Counted from the first letter of the stretch, positions 6,706 to 13,361 are shown. The stretch is 14,020 nucleotides of DNA from Solirubrobacteraceae bacterium (GCA_025935735.1 JAICUS010000096.1:1-14020); one strand, 5' to 3'. Numbers and translations are program-made. Notes: generated by a model from the letters alone, not told the origin.

Positions 6706-7173
6706 CGCGAGCGAGCGCAGGGTCGCCACCTGCTCGCCGGTGAGCGCGAGCTCGTCGCCGACCGTGGTCAGGTAGCGGGCGACGTCGACGAGCGCGCGCC
6801 GGCAGTCGGCGGACAGCAGCGGGACGACCCGCTCCCAGAAGCTCGGCAGGGTGAGGCAGGTGAGCGTGTGCGAGCGGGTCAGCACGTCGTCGAAGACGCC
6901 CGAGACCTGCTGCAGCCGCAGGCCTTTCAGCAGCGACAGCAGGTACGTGCCGAGGTAGGCGGCGGCCGCGCGGGACGGCAGGTCGAGCAGCGGCGTGGCG
7001 GCGTAGAAGCCGCGCGACTCGATGTCGACGTCGACCGGGCGGACGCCCGCGAACGCGCGCGCGGCCGCCTCGCCCCAGCCCCACTCCATCAGCTCGACGT
7101 CCTCGGCGGGCGGGGCGGGGACGGCGTCCCACGCGCGACGGACCGCCTCCGACAGCTCCGCCGGGCTCGTCAC
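6661..7173 (-). CDS. DUF6714-like small protein, candidate immunity partner (170 aa)
   Basis: GTG start at 7173-7171 overlaps the stop of the upstream effector-like gene as GTGA, so translation is probably coupled. The protein is soluble and mostly helical, with AWDAVPAPP near the start, AAAAYLGTYLLSLL in the middle and LTLPSFWERVVPLLSADCRRALVDVARYL near the end. From memory this layout resembles DUF6714 proteins, but I could not check it. Its position as second gene of a tightly coupled pair suggests an immunity protein or chaperone for the effector; this is inference. The last 45 bp overlap the convergent protease gene, so the Gly/Arg-rich C-terminus is shared antisense sequence. The function is not known. 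Confidence 0.72.
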   Translation of the reverse strand: MTSPAELSEAVRRAWDAVPAPPAEDVELMEWGWGEAAARAFAGVRPVDVDIESRGFYAATPLLDLPSRAAAAYLGTYLLSLLKGLRLQQVSGVFDDVLTRSHTLTCLTLPSFWERVVPLLSADCRRALVDVARYLTTVGDELALTGEQVATLRSLASRGGRGDPAGRPRA

Positions 7174-8411
7174 GGGCACAGCCGGCGCTTGAGCTCGTAC
7201 AGGTTGCGGATCTGCCGCTGGAGGTTGGCCAGCTCGCCCATGTGCGCGGCCTCGCGGTCGGCGCGCGTCGCGCCCTGGTTGAACCAGTCGAACTGGTCGC
7301 ACCCGTCGGTCACGTACTCGCGGCGCTCGCGATCGAGCCGCTCGAGCACGCGCAGCAGCTGGTCGAGCAGGTGGCAGAAGTCCAGGCGCTCCTGGGCCGT
7401 CGCGCTGTTGTTCATCAGCTTCAGCCGCAGCGGGTCCATCTGCATGGAGATCGCCGCCGCCTCGTCCTGGGTGTTCTTGTAGGTGTCGTGCAGGTCGGCG
7501 CACTGCTGCCACAGCGCCTGCTCGGCCGCGGTGAGCCCGGTCGGCATGACGGGGCGGGGGCGCGCGGCGGTCATCGGCGCCGCGGTGGCGGTCAGCGGCG
7601 ACGGGTCGAGCAGCGCGCGCACGTCGGGCGACGCGGGCGGCTGGGCGACGGGCGCGGGCTTCGTGGGCGAGATCAGGTACGCGGTGAGCAGCAGGCCGCC
7701 GGCGGCGACCAGGACGACGGCGCCGACGATCCAGCCCGGCGGGCCCGTGGCGGCCTCGACCTCGCCGGCGCCGCCCGCCTCCAGCACGAGCAGCCCCTCG
7801 CCGGCGGCCGCGAGCGAGTCGGCGAGGGTCGCGCCCTCGACGACGGTGGTGGTGGCCACGGGCACCGATTCGGTCGCGAGCAGACCCTCCGCGGTGGCGA
7901 TCCCCTGGCTCTGCAGCGCCTCGGTGGCGAGCAGCCCCTCCGGCACGGTGTAGCCGCTGGAGACGAAGCCGGGCGAGAGCGCCAGCGCGTACGTGGCGTC
8001 GGCCTGCAGCGAGGACGCAGCCGGCGTCGCCATGCTGACCGCCGCGGCGCTCACCTGCCCCGGGACGGCCGCGCACACCTCCTGTCGCTGGAGCACTGCC
8101 CGCGCCAGCGCGATCCGCGCGAGCTCGCCGGAGACGGCCGCGTCGCCGGCCAGCCGCTTGCGCCGGCACTCGTCGCATTCCTGCTGCCCGGGCGGCACGA
8201 TCCCGCCGCACGGGCAGCGCCGCTCGACCCGCGCCACCGCGCGCGGCCCGCGCGACATCGCGGCCGAGACCGCGGCGTTGCCGGCGCTGCGCTGGAGCGC
8301 CAGCACGCTCGCGCGGGGCCAGGCCGAGCTTGCCGCCGGCGAGGCGGGCACCGGCAGCGGCGGCTCGCGCTCGAGCCGCTGCTCGAGGTCCATCTCCGCC
8401 ATCGCCGCCAC
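7170..8411 (-). CDS. Putative eCIS-type effector with LQRSAGNAAV motif, Cys cluster and TM segment (413 aa)
   Basis: Residues 39-48 read LQRSAGNAAV, the short motif near the N-terminus of many proteins linked to extracellular contractile injection systems (eCIS), often ahead of DUF4157. A small zinc-ribbon-like CPCGG (66-70) plus CDEC (79-82) follows. Residues 158-211 contain EGLLATE twice and EGLLVLE once. A hydrophobic segment, GWIVGAVVLVAAGG and onward (227-247), could be a membrane anchor or be hidden in a carrier. After a Pro/Ala linker, residues 293-413 form a helical domain with C304, C346, C371, C412, H390 and a CDQFDWFNQGATRADR stretch; I do not recognise its activity. GTG 8411 is used as start; ATG at 8402 or 8393 is equally possible because no strong ribosome site is seen. 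The coupled downstream gene suggests toxin and immunity. No eCIS structural genes lie in this window. Confidence 0.75.
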   Translation of the reverse strand: MAAMAEMDLEQRLEREPPLPVPASPAASSAWPRASVLALQRSAGNAAVSAAMSRGPRAVARVERRCPCGGIVPPGQQECDECRRKRLAGDAAVSGELARIALARAVLQRQEVCAAVPGQVSAAAVSMATPAASSLQADATYALALSPGFVSSGYTVPEGLLATEALQSQGIATAEGLLATESVPVATTTVVEGATLADSLAAAGEGLLVLEAGGAGEVEAATGPPGWIVGAVVLVAAGGLLLTAYLISPTKPAPVAQPPASPDVRALLDPSPLTATAAPMTAARPRPVMPTGLTAAEQALWQQCADLHDTYKNTQDEAAAISMQMDPLRLKLMNNSATAQERLDFCHLLDQLLRVLERLDRERREYVTDGCDQFDWFNQGATRADREAAHMGELANLQRQIRNLYELKRRLCP

Positions 8412-8428
8412 ATGCGCACCGTAACCGC

Positions 8429-8443
8429 CGGCGGAGCCCGCCG
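8429..8443 (-). terminator. Short GC hairpin between response regulator and effector genes
   Basis: CGGCGG (8429-8434), loop AGC, CCGCCG (8438-8443) make a 6-bp stem inside the 44-bp gap after the response regulator stop. No T-run follows on the minus strand. It could weaken read-through into the effector gene; in GC-rich DNA it may also be chance. Confidence 0.25.
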
Positions 8444-8455
8444 TCCAGGGTCCGG

Positions 8456-9115
8456 CTAGCTCCCCGGCTGCACGAGCCCGGACTCGTAGGCGAGCACGAC
8501 CGCCTGGACGCGATCGCGCAGCCCGAGCTTGGTGAGGATCCGGCTGACGTGGGTCTTGACCGTCGGCTCGCTGAGGTAGAGCTCGCCGGCGATCTCGGCG
8601 TTGGAGCGCCCGCGGGCCACGAGCCCGAGCACCTCGCGCTCGCGGGCGGTCAGCTCGCCGAGCGCGGCCGGCGCGGCGGAGCCCACGCGTGGGCGGCGGA
8701 CGTAGTCCTCGATCATCCGGCGGACGATCTCGGGGGCGAGCAGCGCGTCGCCGGCGGCGACCGTGCGCACCGCGGCGGCCAGCTCACGCGCCGGCGCGGT
8801 CTTGAGCAGGAAGCCGCCCGCGCCCGCGCGCAGCGCCTCGTAGACGTACTCGTCGTGGTCGAACGTGGTGAGGATGAGCACCCGCGCGCGTACGCGGGCG
8901 TCGGCGAGCAGCCGCCGGGTGGCCTCGATCCCGTCGACCCGGGGCATCCGGACGTCCATCAGCACGACATCGGGGGCCGTGCGCAGCGCCGCCTCGTAGG
9001 CCTCGGCGCCGTCGGCCGCCTCGCCCACGACCTCGATGTCGTCGTGGCCCTCGAGGATCGACCGGAAGCCGCCGCGGACCAGCGCCTGGTCGTCGGCGAG
9101 CAGGACGCGGATCAC
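8456..9115 (-). CDS. NarL/LuxR-type response regulator (219 aa)
   Basis: Transcription factor partner of the upstream kinase. The receiver domain has acidic D8/D9, phosphoacceptor D54 in VVLMDVRMP, Thr in ILTTFD (83/84) and K105 in GFLLKTA, so all switch residues are present. The C-terminal LuxR-type helix-turn-helix starts [22 protein letters not shown] and contains [21 protein letters not shown]. Length is typical of the NarL family. GTG 9115 overlaps the kinase stop as GTGA. The pair is probably transcribed from the region near 10225-10350, where repeated 18-bp motifs may be its own binding sites. The signal is unknown. Confidence 0.94.
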   Translation of the reverse strand: MIRVLLADDQALVRGGFRSILEGHDDIEVVGEAADGAEAYEAALRTAPDVVLMDVRMPRVDGIEATRRLLADARVRARVLILTTFDHDEYVYEALRAGAGGFLLKTAPARELAAAVRTVAAGDALLAPEIVRRMIEDYVRRPRVGSAAPAALGELTAREREVLGLVARGRSNAEIAGELYLSEPTVKTHVSRILTKLGLRDRVQAVVLAYESGLVQPGS

Positions 9116-10224
9116 GGCGCGGCCTCGACCGGCAGCCGCGCCCGCACCCGGAAGCCGCCGTGCGGTGCGGGGCCCGCGTCGAGCTCGCCGCCGTAGAGCG
9201 CCGCCCGCTCGCGCATGCCGATCAGCCCGTGGCCGCGGCCGTTGACGCTGCCGCCGTGGCCGTCGTCGACGACCTCGATCTCCAGCGCCTGCGCGCCGTA
9301 GCGCAGCGACACGGTGGCGCTCGCCGCGCCGGCGTGCTTGAGGGCGTTGGTCAGCGCCTCTTGGACGATGCGGTAGCCCGCGAGCTCGATGCCCGGCGGC
9401 AGCGGGCGGGGTGCGCCCTGGACGTCGAGGCGCACCGGCAGCCCGGCGGCGCCCATCTGCGCGACGAGCTCGTCCAGCTCGGCCGTGCCGGGCTGCGGCG
9501 TGAGCGCCGGGGTGGCGTGCTCGCCGCGCAGCAGGCCGAGCATGCGGCGCAGCTCGGCCACGGCCTCGCGGCCGGTGTCCTGGATGGCCTGGAGCGGCTC
9601 GCTCGCCCGCCGCGGGTCGCGCTCGAGCAGGTTCTCCGCGGCGCCCGCCTGCACGACCATCACGGTCACGCAGTGCCCGACGATGTCGTGCAGCTCGCGG
9701 GCGATCCGCTCGCGCTCGTCGGCCACCGCGGTGCGCACGGACGCGTCGCGCTCGGCCTCGTGGCGGTGCTCGCGGGCGCGCAGCGCGCGGCCGGCCGCCA
9801 GCGCGGTGCAGAACGGCACCCAGATGAACGGGATGTTCGCGGCGGTGCCGCTGACCGGCACGCGCAGCTCGACGATCACGAGCGCGGCGGCGAGGGCGCC
9901 GGCGCCGGCCGCGGCCGCCCGCGCGGGGGCGTGGCGGGCCACGGAGTAGCCGGCGACGAGCAGCGGCAGGAAGTCGCCCCACAGCTGGATCGTGAGCACG
10001 GTCACCAGCTCGGGCGCGCCGGCGGCGGCGGCGACGATGCCCGCGCAGGCCAGCGGCGCGCGCCGGCGCAGCGCGAGCGCGAGCGTGGCGACGGCCGTCA
10101 CCGCGGCGGTGGCCGCCTGCGGTCCGTAGTGGGTCGCACCCTCGATGTTCAGCCACAGGTCGAGCTGCGCGAAGACGGTGACCACCAGCGCGAACGCGCC
10201 GTCGCGGAGGTCATCGCGCTTCAT
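9112..10224 (-). CDS. NarL-family sensor histidine kinase (370 aa)
   Basis: Membrane sensor kinase. The first ~145 residues carry several hydrophobic helices (about 10-27, 36-52, 57-80, 84-95, 102-120, 131-146) with short loops, so the sensed cue is probably within or near the membrane. HisKA_3 dimerisation helix [17 protein letters not shown] holds the phosphorylated H179. The ATP-binding domain has [11 protein letters not shown] (N293), DDGHGG (320-325) and GHGLIGM (331-337). ATG at 10224 is preferred over an in-frame ATG at 10263, because the earlier one would place the operator-like repeats (10259-10298) over the start of the gene and its extra 13 residues look non-conserved. The stop overlaps the regulator start by 4 bp. 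This is a standard DesK/NarX-like architecture. Confidence 0.92.
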   Translation of the reverse strand: MKRDDLRDGAFALVVTVFAQLDLWLNIEGATHYGPQAATAAVTAVATLALALRRRAPLACAGIVAAAAGAPELVTVLTIQLWGDFLPLLVAGYSVARHAPARAAAAGAGALAAALVIVELRVPVSGTAANIPFIWVPFCTALAAGRALRAREHRHEAERDASVRTAVADERERIARELHDIVGHCVTVMVVQAGAAENLLERDPRRASEPLQAIQDTGREAVAELRRMLGLLRGEHATPALTPQPGTAELDELVAQMGAAGLPVRLDVQGAPRPLPPGIELAGYRIVQEALTNALKHAGAASATVSLRYGAQALEIEVVDDGHGGSVNGRGHGLIGMRERAALYGGELDAGPAPHGGFRVRARLPVEAAP

Positions 10225-10258
10225 GGCGCCGACCGTACCGTCCCGCGCGGGGGCGGTC

Positions 10259-10298
10259 GTCATCCCGGAGGATCACGGCCGTCATCCCGGGGGATCAC
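10259..10298. repeat. Two 18-bp direct repeats, candidate operator
   Basis: GTCATCCCGGAGGATCAC (10259-10276) and GTCATCCCGGGGGATCAC (10281-10298) differ at one base and start 22 bp apart, about two helical turns. Each contains a dyad, ATCCC-GG-GGGAT, perfect in the second copy. They lie between the divergent kinase and membrane-protein genes. A dimeric regulator, perhaps the response regulator of this operon, could bind here. Confidence 0.6.
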
Positions 10299-10354
10299 AC
10301 GGTCGCGCCGCCGGACCGACGACACGGCGGCCGGCCGCCGCGAGCATCGCCGGC

Positions 10355-10990
10355 ATGACCAACCTCCACTCCCGGCTCGCCGGCTCCGCGCTCGTCGCCG
10401 GCGGCGCGCTCGCGATCGCCGGCTACCTCCTCGCCGGCACGCTGACCGGCGGCTCCGGCGACGCCCACTTCACCGACCCGCTCTGGCAGCCGCTCTACGC
10501 GATCGCGCTCGCCGGCAACCTCCTCGTAGTGCTCGGCTTCCCGGCGGTATTGATCGCCCAGGACGGCCGCCATCCGCGGCTGACCGCCGTGGGCTACGCC
10601 GGGACGCTCGCCGCGCTGCTCATGCTCAACCTCGGCGAGGGCGTCATCGAGGGGTTCGTCAAGCCGTACCTGGTGACCCACGGGGGCATCCCCAAGATCG
10701 AGCCGGCCGGCTTCGTGGCCTGGCAGGCGGTCGCGCTGCTCTGTGCGCTCGCCGGCCTGGTCTGCCTCGGCCTGGCGGTCCTGCGCGCGGGGACGCTGCC
10801 GCGCTGGGTCGGTGGCCTGCTCATCGCCTCGGCGTGCCTCAGCTTCGCCGTCAGCGGGCTCCCCGGTCCGCTCGCCGAGCTGGGCGACGACTGCCTCATG
10901 GTCGCGCTGATCGCGACCGGGCTGCGCGTTCGCGGACCATCCCCCACACGTCGGCCACAGGTCCGAGGTGCCGCAGCTTCTCGGGGTTGA
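10355..10990 (+). CDS. Unrecognised multi-pass membrane protein (211 aa)
   Basis: Small integral membrane protein with five or six hydrophobic segments, near 9-30, 46-68, 77-97, 118-143, 150-167 and 178-192. A polar stretch, ITHGG-like (LVTHGGIPKIEPAGF, about 106-120), separates the third and fourth helices. No catalytic motif is visible and I do not recognise the family beyond a general resemblance to small actinobacterial DUF membrane proteins. ATG 10355 is chosen because hydrophobic sequence starts right after it; the ribosome site is weak. It diverges from the sensor kinase and may be co-regulated through the shared repeats. The last 95 bp overlap, on the other strand, the end of the sigma-factor gene, and the final ~20 residues are low-complexity Arg/Pro/Gly. 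Confidence 0.78.
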   Translation: MTNLHSRLAGSALVAGGALAIAGYLLAGTLTGGSGDAHFTDPLWQPLYAIALAGNLLVVLGFPAVLIAQDGRHPRLTAVGYAGTLAALLMLNLGEGVIEGFVKPYLVTHGGIPKIEPAGFVAWQAVALLCALAGLVCLGLAVLRAGTLPRWVGGLLIASACLSFAVSGLPGPLAELGDDCLMVALIATGLRVRGPSPTRRPQVRGAAASRG

Positions 10991-11840
10991 TCACCGAACG
11001 GATCGCGAGAACGCGATCGTCATAGATCTCGATCACGAGAACATTCACGATCTCGTTCTCAGGAGTGCGCACAATCACGCCTGGCTGGCCGTTGACCTCG
11101 CGGCGCTCGAGGCGCAGCTTCAGCTCGCCGATCTGGTGGCCGAGGCCGGCCAGCAGCTTCGCGACGCGGTCCGGGCCCGCGATCGGCTTCGACCACTGGG
11201 GCGCCTTGCCGCCGCCGTCGCCCTGGACGACCACGTCCGGGGCGACGAGCGCCATCAGGCCGTCGACGTCGCCCGCCGACAACGCGGCGAAGAAGCGGCC
11301 GGCGAGCGCTTCGCGCTGCGCGCGCGAGGCGGCGAAGCGCGGGCGGTCCTCCGCCACGCGCCGGCGGGCGCGCACGGCCAGCTGGCGGCACGCCTCGGCG
11401 GAGCGGCCGACGATCTCCGCGATCTCGCCGAAGCCGTAGGAGAAGACGTCGTGCAATAGGAACACGGCCCGCTCGACCGGGCCGAGGCGCTCGAGCACGA
11501 GCAGGAACGCCATCGACACCTCGTCCGAGCGCTCGGCCACGCCGGCCGGGTCCGCCTCGCCCTCGTCGGTCAGCAGCGGCTCGGGCAGCCACTGGCCGAC
11601 GTAGGTCTCCCGGCGTGCGCGGGCGGACTTGAGCTCGTCGATCGCCAGCCGCGTCACCGTCGCGGACAGGTACGCCTTCGGCGCCTCGATGCGCGTGCCG
11701 TCGTCCAGCGCGCGCTGGTAGCGCAGGAACGCCTCCTGGACGAGGTCCTCGGCCTCGCTGACGCTGCCCAGCATGCGGTAGGCGATGGAGAACAGCAGCG
11801 GCCGCAGCCGGGTGAACGCGTCGGCGGCGGTCTCGTTCAT
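10896..11840 (-). CDS. ECF41/SigJ-type sigma factor with C-terminal SnoaL-like domain (314 aa)
   Basis: Sigma-70 family factor of the ECF41 group. Region 2 is at about 10-75 (LLFSIAYRMLGSVSEAEDLV), region 4 at about 107-165 (ERLGPVERAVFLLHDVFSYGFGEIAEIVG), and residues 175-290 form a SnoaL/NTF2-like extension. The three ECF41 hallmark motifs are all present: WLPEP (84-88) in the linker, DGGGK (208-212) and NPEKL (285-289), the latter two close to family forms DGGGR and NPDKL. In known ECF41 proteins the extension regulates activity in place of a separate anti-sigma factor, and the target is usually the neighbouring oxidoreductase, epimerase or carboxymuconolactone decarboxylase gene. The ATG overlaps the upstream epimerase stop as ATGA. 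The 3' end overlaps the convergent membrane-protein gene. Confidence 0.94.
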   Translation of the reverse strand: MNETAADAFTRLRPLLFSIAYRMLGSVSEAEDLVQEAFLRYQRALDDGTRIEAPKAYLSATVTRLAIDELKSARARRETYVGQWLPEPLLTDEGEADPAGVAERSDEVSMAFLLVLERLGPVERAVFLLHDVFSYGFGEIAEIVGRSAEACRQLAVRARRRVAEDRPRFAASRAQREALAGRFFAALSAGDVDGLMALVAPDVVVQGDGGGKAPQWSKPIAGPDRVAKLLAGLGHQIGELKLRLERREVNGQPGVIVRTPENEIVNVLVIEIYDDRVLAIRSVINPEKLRHLGPVADVWGMVRERAARSRSARP

Positions 11841-12790
11841 GCCCGGGCGGGCTCCGGCACGGGGTCGAAGAGCGCGTGGCGGAATCCCTCGCGCCAGCTC
11901 GGCCAGATCGGCTCCCAGCCGAAATGGGCCTTGAAGCGCGCGTTGCTCGCGCCGCGGCCCTCGGTCATCCAGCGCACCGGCACCTCGCCGGCGACGATAC
12001 GCGCCAGCCACGCCGGGACGCGGCGCGGCGGCTTCGCGCCCACCGCCTCCGCCAGCGCGGGGAGCCAGACCGCGGTTGGCGCGGGGTCGTCGTCGACGAC
12101 GTTGTAGACGCCGCTGCCGCCCTGCTCGGCCGCGACGATCGCCGCGGTGGCCGCGTCGTCGAGGTGGGTGAACGACCACACGCCGCCGGCGTCGCCCACG
12201 AGCGGGAACTTCCGCGCCTTCACGAGCGCCACGAGGTCGTCCGAGCCGCCCGGCCCGTACAACGCGCCGTAGCGCAGCACGATGCCGTCGAGCGGCGCCC
12301 GCGGCACGGCGGTCTCGATGAACCGGATCGCGGCCAGCGACTCGCGCTGCCACTTCAGCGGCTCGGGGTCCAGCGGGTCGGCCTCGGTCTTCACCGGCCC
12401 GCCCGTGCGCGCGTTGTTCCAGCCGACGAAGCTCTGCACGACCACGCGCTTGACCCCAGTGGCCTGCGCGGCCGCCAGCAGGTTCTCCGTCCCGCGGGTG
12501 CGCAGCGCGTTCGTGCGCGCGAACCAGGAGTCGAAGCGCCGCATGTCCGGCTTGCCCGCCAGCGCCGTCATCTGGTGGACGATCGCGTCCGGCTCGGCGC
12601 GCGCCACCGCCTCGCCGATGCCCGCGGCGTCGAGGCCGTCGACGACCACCGCCTCCGCGCCCAGCGCCTCGAGGGCCCGGGCCTTGTCCTGGCTGCGTGT
12701 CGTGCCGACGACGCTGTGACCGCGCTCCAGCAGCCGCGGCACCAGCCGCCGGCCGACCGCGCCCGTCGCTCCCGCCACGAAGATCCGCAT
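11837..12790 (-). CDS. NAD-dependent epimerase/dehydratase-like protein (317 aa)
   Basis: Extended-SDR-type Rossmann protein. It begins RIFVAGATGAVGRRL, a good GxxGxxG dinucleotide site (7-13), followed by GTTRSQDKA, the VDGLD strand, VHQMTALAG, VVVQSFVGW and LRYGALYGPGG. I find no clear YxxxK catalytic pair in the expected place (the stretch around PEPLKWQRESLAA lacks the Tyr), so it may be an atypical or non-catalytic SDR that senses redox state. The start ATG 12790 follows AGGGAG by 6 bases; an upstream in-frame ATG at 12811 is less good. It is the first gene of a two-gene operon with the ECF41 sigma factor, the partner arrangement known for that sigma group. The substrate is unknown. Confidence 0.88.
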   Translation of the reverse strand: MRIFVAGATGAVGRRLVPRLLERGHSVVGTTRSQDKARALEALGAEAVVVDGLDAAGIGEAVARAEPDAIVHQMTALAGKPDMRRFDSWFARTNALRTRGTENLLAAAQATGVKRVVVQSFVGWNNARTGGPVKTEADPLDPEPLKWQRESLAAIRFIETAVPRAPLDGIVLRYGALYGPGGSDDLVALVKARKFPLVGDAGGVWSFTHLDDAATAAIVAAEQGGSGVYNVVDDDPAPTAVWLPALAEAVGAKPPRRVPAWLARIVAGEVPVRWMTEGRGASNARFKAHFGWEPIWPSWREGFRHALFDPVPEPARA

Positions 12791-12823
12791 GATTGCTCCC
12801 TGTTCGGTCATGTCGGGCTCGTA

Positions 12824-12850
12824 GACGAGACGGCGCGGCGGGGCGTGACA
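12824..12850 (-). promoter_or_regulatory. ECF41-type promoter of the epimerase/sigma operon
   Basis: On the minus strand TGTCACG (12850-12844) is followed after exactly 16 bases by CGTC (12827-12824). The established ECF41 pattern, as I recall it, is TGTCACA-N16-CGTC, so this differs at one base. It would give a 5' leader of roughly 25 bases before the ATG at 12790. It implies the sigma factor drives its own operon. Confidence 0.8.
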
Positions 12851-12951
12851 GTTGCGGGGGCGGGGCGCCGTTCCGGGGCCGGCGAACTGCCTGCTGGGTA
12901 AGGGGTGAGGGAGCCTCTGCCGCGCATGATCGATCGCCGTCGTAAGCGAAC

Positions 12952-12963
12952 CGATCATGATCG
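12952..12963. promoter_or_regulatory. 12-bp palindrome and CATGATCGA direct repeats
   Basis: CGATCATGATCG (12952-12963) is a perfect palindrome. CATGATCGA occurs at 12925-12933 and 12956-12964, 31 bp apart, about three helical turns. The region is less GC-rich than its surroundings. It is a plausible operator; the regulator is unknown. Confidence 0.4.
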
Positions 12964-12990
12964 ACCGCGAATGCGAAACACCGGAAACAC

Positions 12991-13033
12991 GTGGGGCTGG
13001 TTAGTCGCTCTATACGCGACTAACCAGCCCCAC
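12991..13033. repeat. Perfect 18-bp stem, 7-base loop hairpin
   Basis: GTGGGGCTGGTTAGTCGC (12991-13008) and GCGACTAACCAGCCCCAC (13016-13033) are exact complements around TCTATAC. It has the look of a strong terminator, but no T-run follows on the plus strand. On the minus strand the following GTGTTTCCGGTGTTT is only mildly T-rich. Neither neighbouring gene ends here; both start away from it. It may insulate the divergent promoters, form a structured RNA, or be the core of a small element. Confidence 0.75.
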
Positions 13034-13195
13034 CTCACGGCGGGCGCCCCAGAACCGATCACCGGCCCGCCCGGGCGCCCCGGAGGGACCACTTCCCTAC
13101 CCAGCGCAGTTCGCCGAGGCAACGAGGCGCGGGGGACGACGGGGCGACGGGGCGCCGGGGTCGGCGGCCGCCTGCCACCCGGGCGACCGCCGCGC

Positions 13196-13224
13196 TTGAC
13201 ACACGCGCGACCGAGGCGTATACA
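13196..13224 (+). promoter_or_regulatory. Sigma-70-type promoter of the GH92 gene
   Basis: TTGACA (13196-13201, exact -35) and TATACA (13219-13224) are separated by 17 bp. Transcription would start near 13231, directly before the paired operators, leaving a leader of about 130 bases. Confidence 0.7.
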
Positions 13225-13241
13225 CCGCCGCGGCGGGTTGC

Positions 13242-13269
13242 TGACAGCGTTGTCATGACAACGTTGTCA
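13242..13269. promoter_or_regulatory. Two abutting 14-bp LacI-type operators
   Basis: TGACAGCGTTGTCA (13242-13255) is followed with no gap by TGACAACGTTGTCA (13256-13269). The second is a perfect palindrome and the first has one mismatch; the central CG is typical of LacI-family sites. Placed just after the presumed start of transcription, they would block the GH92 gene until a sugar inducer releases the repressor. No LacI gene is in the window; it may lie to the right. Confidence 0.75.
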
Positions 13270-13271
13270 GT

Positions 13272-13311
13272 CGAGGATTCGAGGATTCGAGGACTCGAGG
13301 ACTCGGGGACC
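13272..13311 (+). repeat. 8-bp tandem repeat in the GH92 5' leader
   Basis: CGAGGATT, CGAGGATT, CGAGGACT, CGAGGACT and CGGGGACC follow one another without gaps, five units with late drift. It lies in the transcribed leader between the operators and the ribosome site. Each of the first four units holds GAGGA, which resembles a Shine-Dalgarno core. Copy-number slippage would change leader length, not the protein. Confidence 0.75.
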
Positions 13312-13361
13312 CGCGAGCTGGGAACCGAAGAGCGGAAACGCAGGGGAAGGCGGAGAGACGT

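Larger units (their letters stand above)
12881..13115. repeat. Inverted repeat arms around the central hairpin
   Basis: GGCGAACTGCCTGCTGGGTA (12881-12900) and TACCCAGCGCAGTTCGCC (13098-13115) are reverse complements except for a 2-bp insertion in the left arm. They flank about 200 bp containing the hairpin. I see no clear target-site duplication and no transposase. This could be a small non-autonomous element or paired protein-binding sites for the two divergent promoters. Confidence 0.55.
12791..13361. other. 571-bp divergent intergenic region, structure-rich
   Basis: No protein gene is convincing here; the longest open frame (12905-13258) has Arg/Pro/Gly-rich sequence with no domain. From left to right it holds the ECF41 promoter (minus strand), an inverted-repeat arm (12881-12900), two CATGATCGA copies (12925, 12956), an 18-bp perfect hairpin (12991-13033), the opposing arm (13098-13115), a TTGACA promoter (13196-13224), two LacI-type operators (13242-13269) and an 8-bp tandem repeat (13272-13311). 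Flanking genes point away from it, so no terminator is expected inside. Confidence 0.7.

Noticed and set aside
12881..13115. Insertion sequence
   Set aside because: No transposase and no target-site duplication; at most a non-autonomous element, so reported as a repeat only.
12905..13258. 117-residue plus-strand open frame in the divergent intergenic region
   Set aside because: Crosses the perfect hairpin, the inverted arm, the promoter and part of the operators; Arg/Pro/Gly-rich with no domain.
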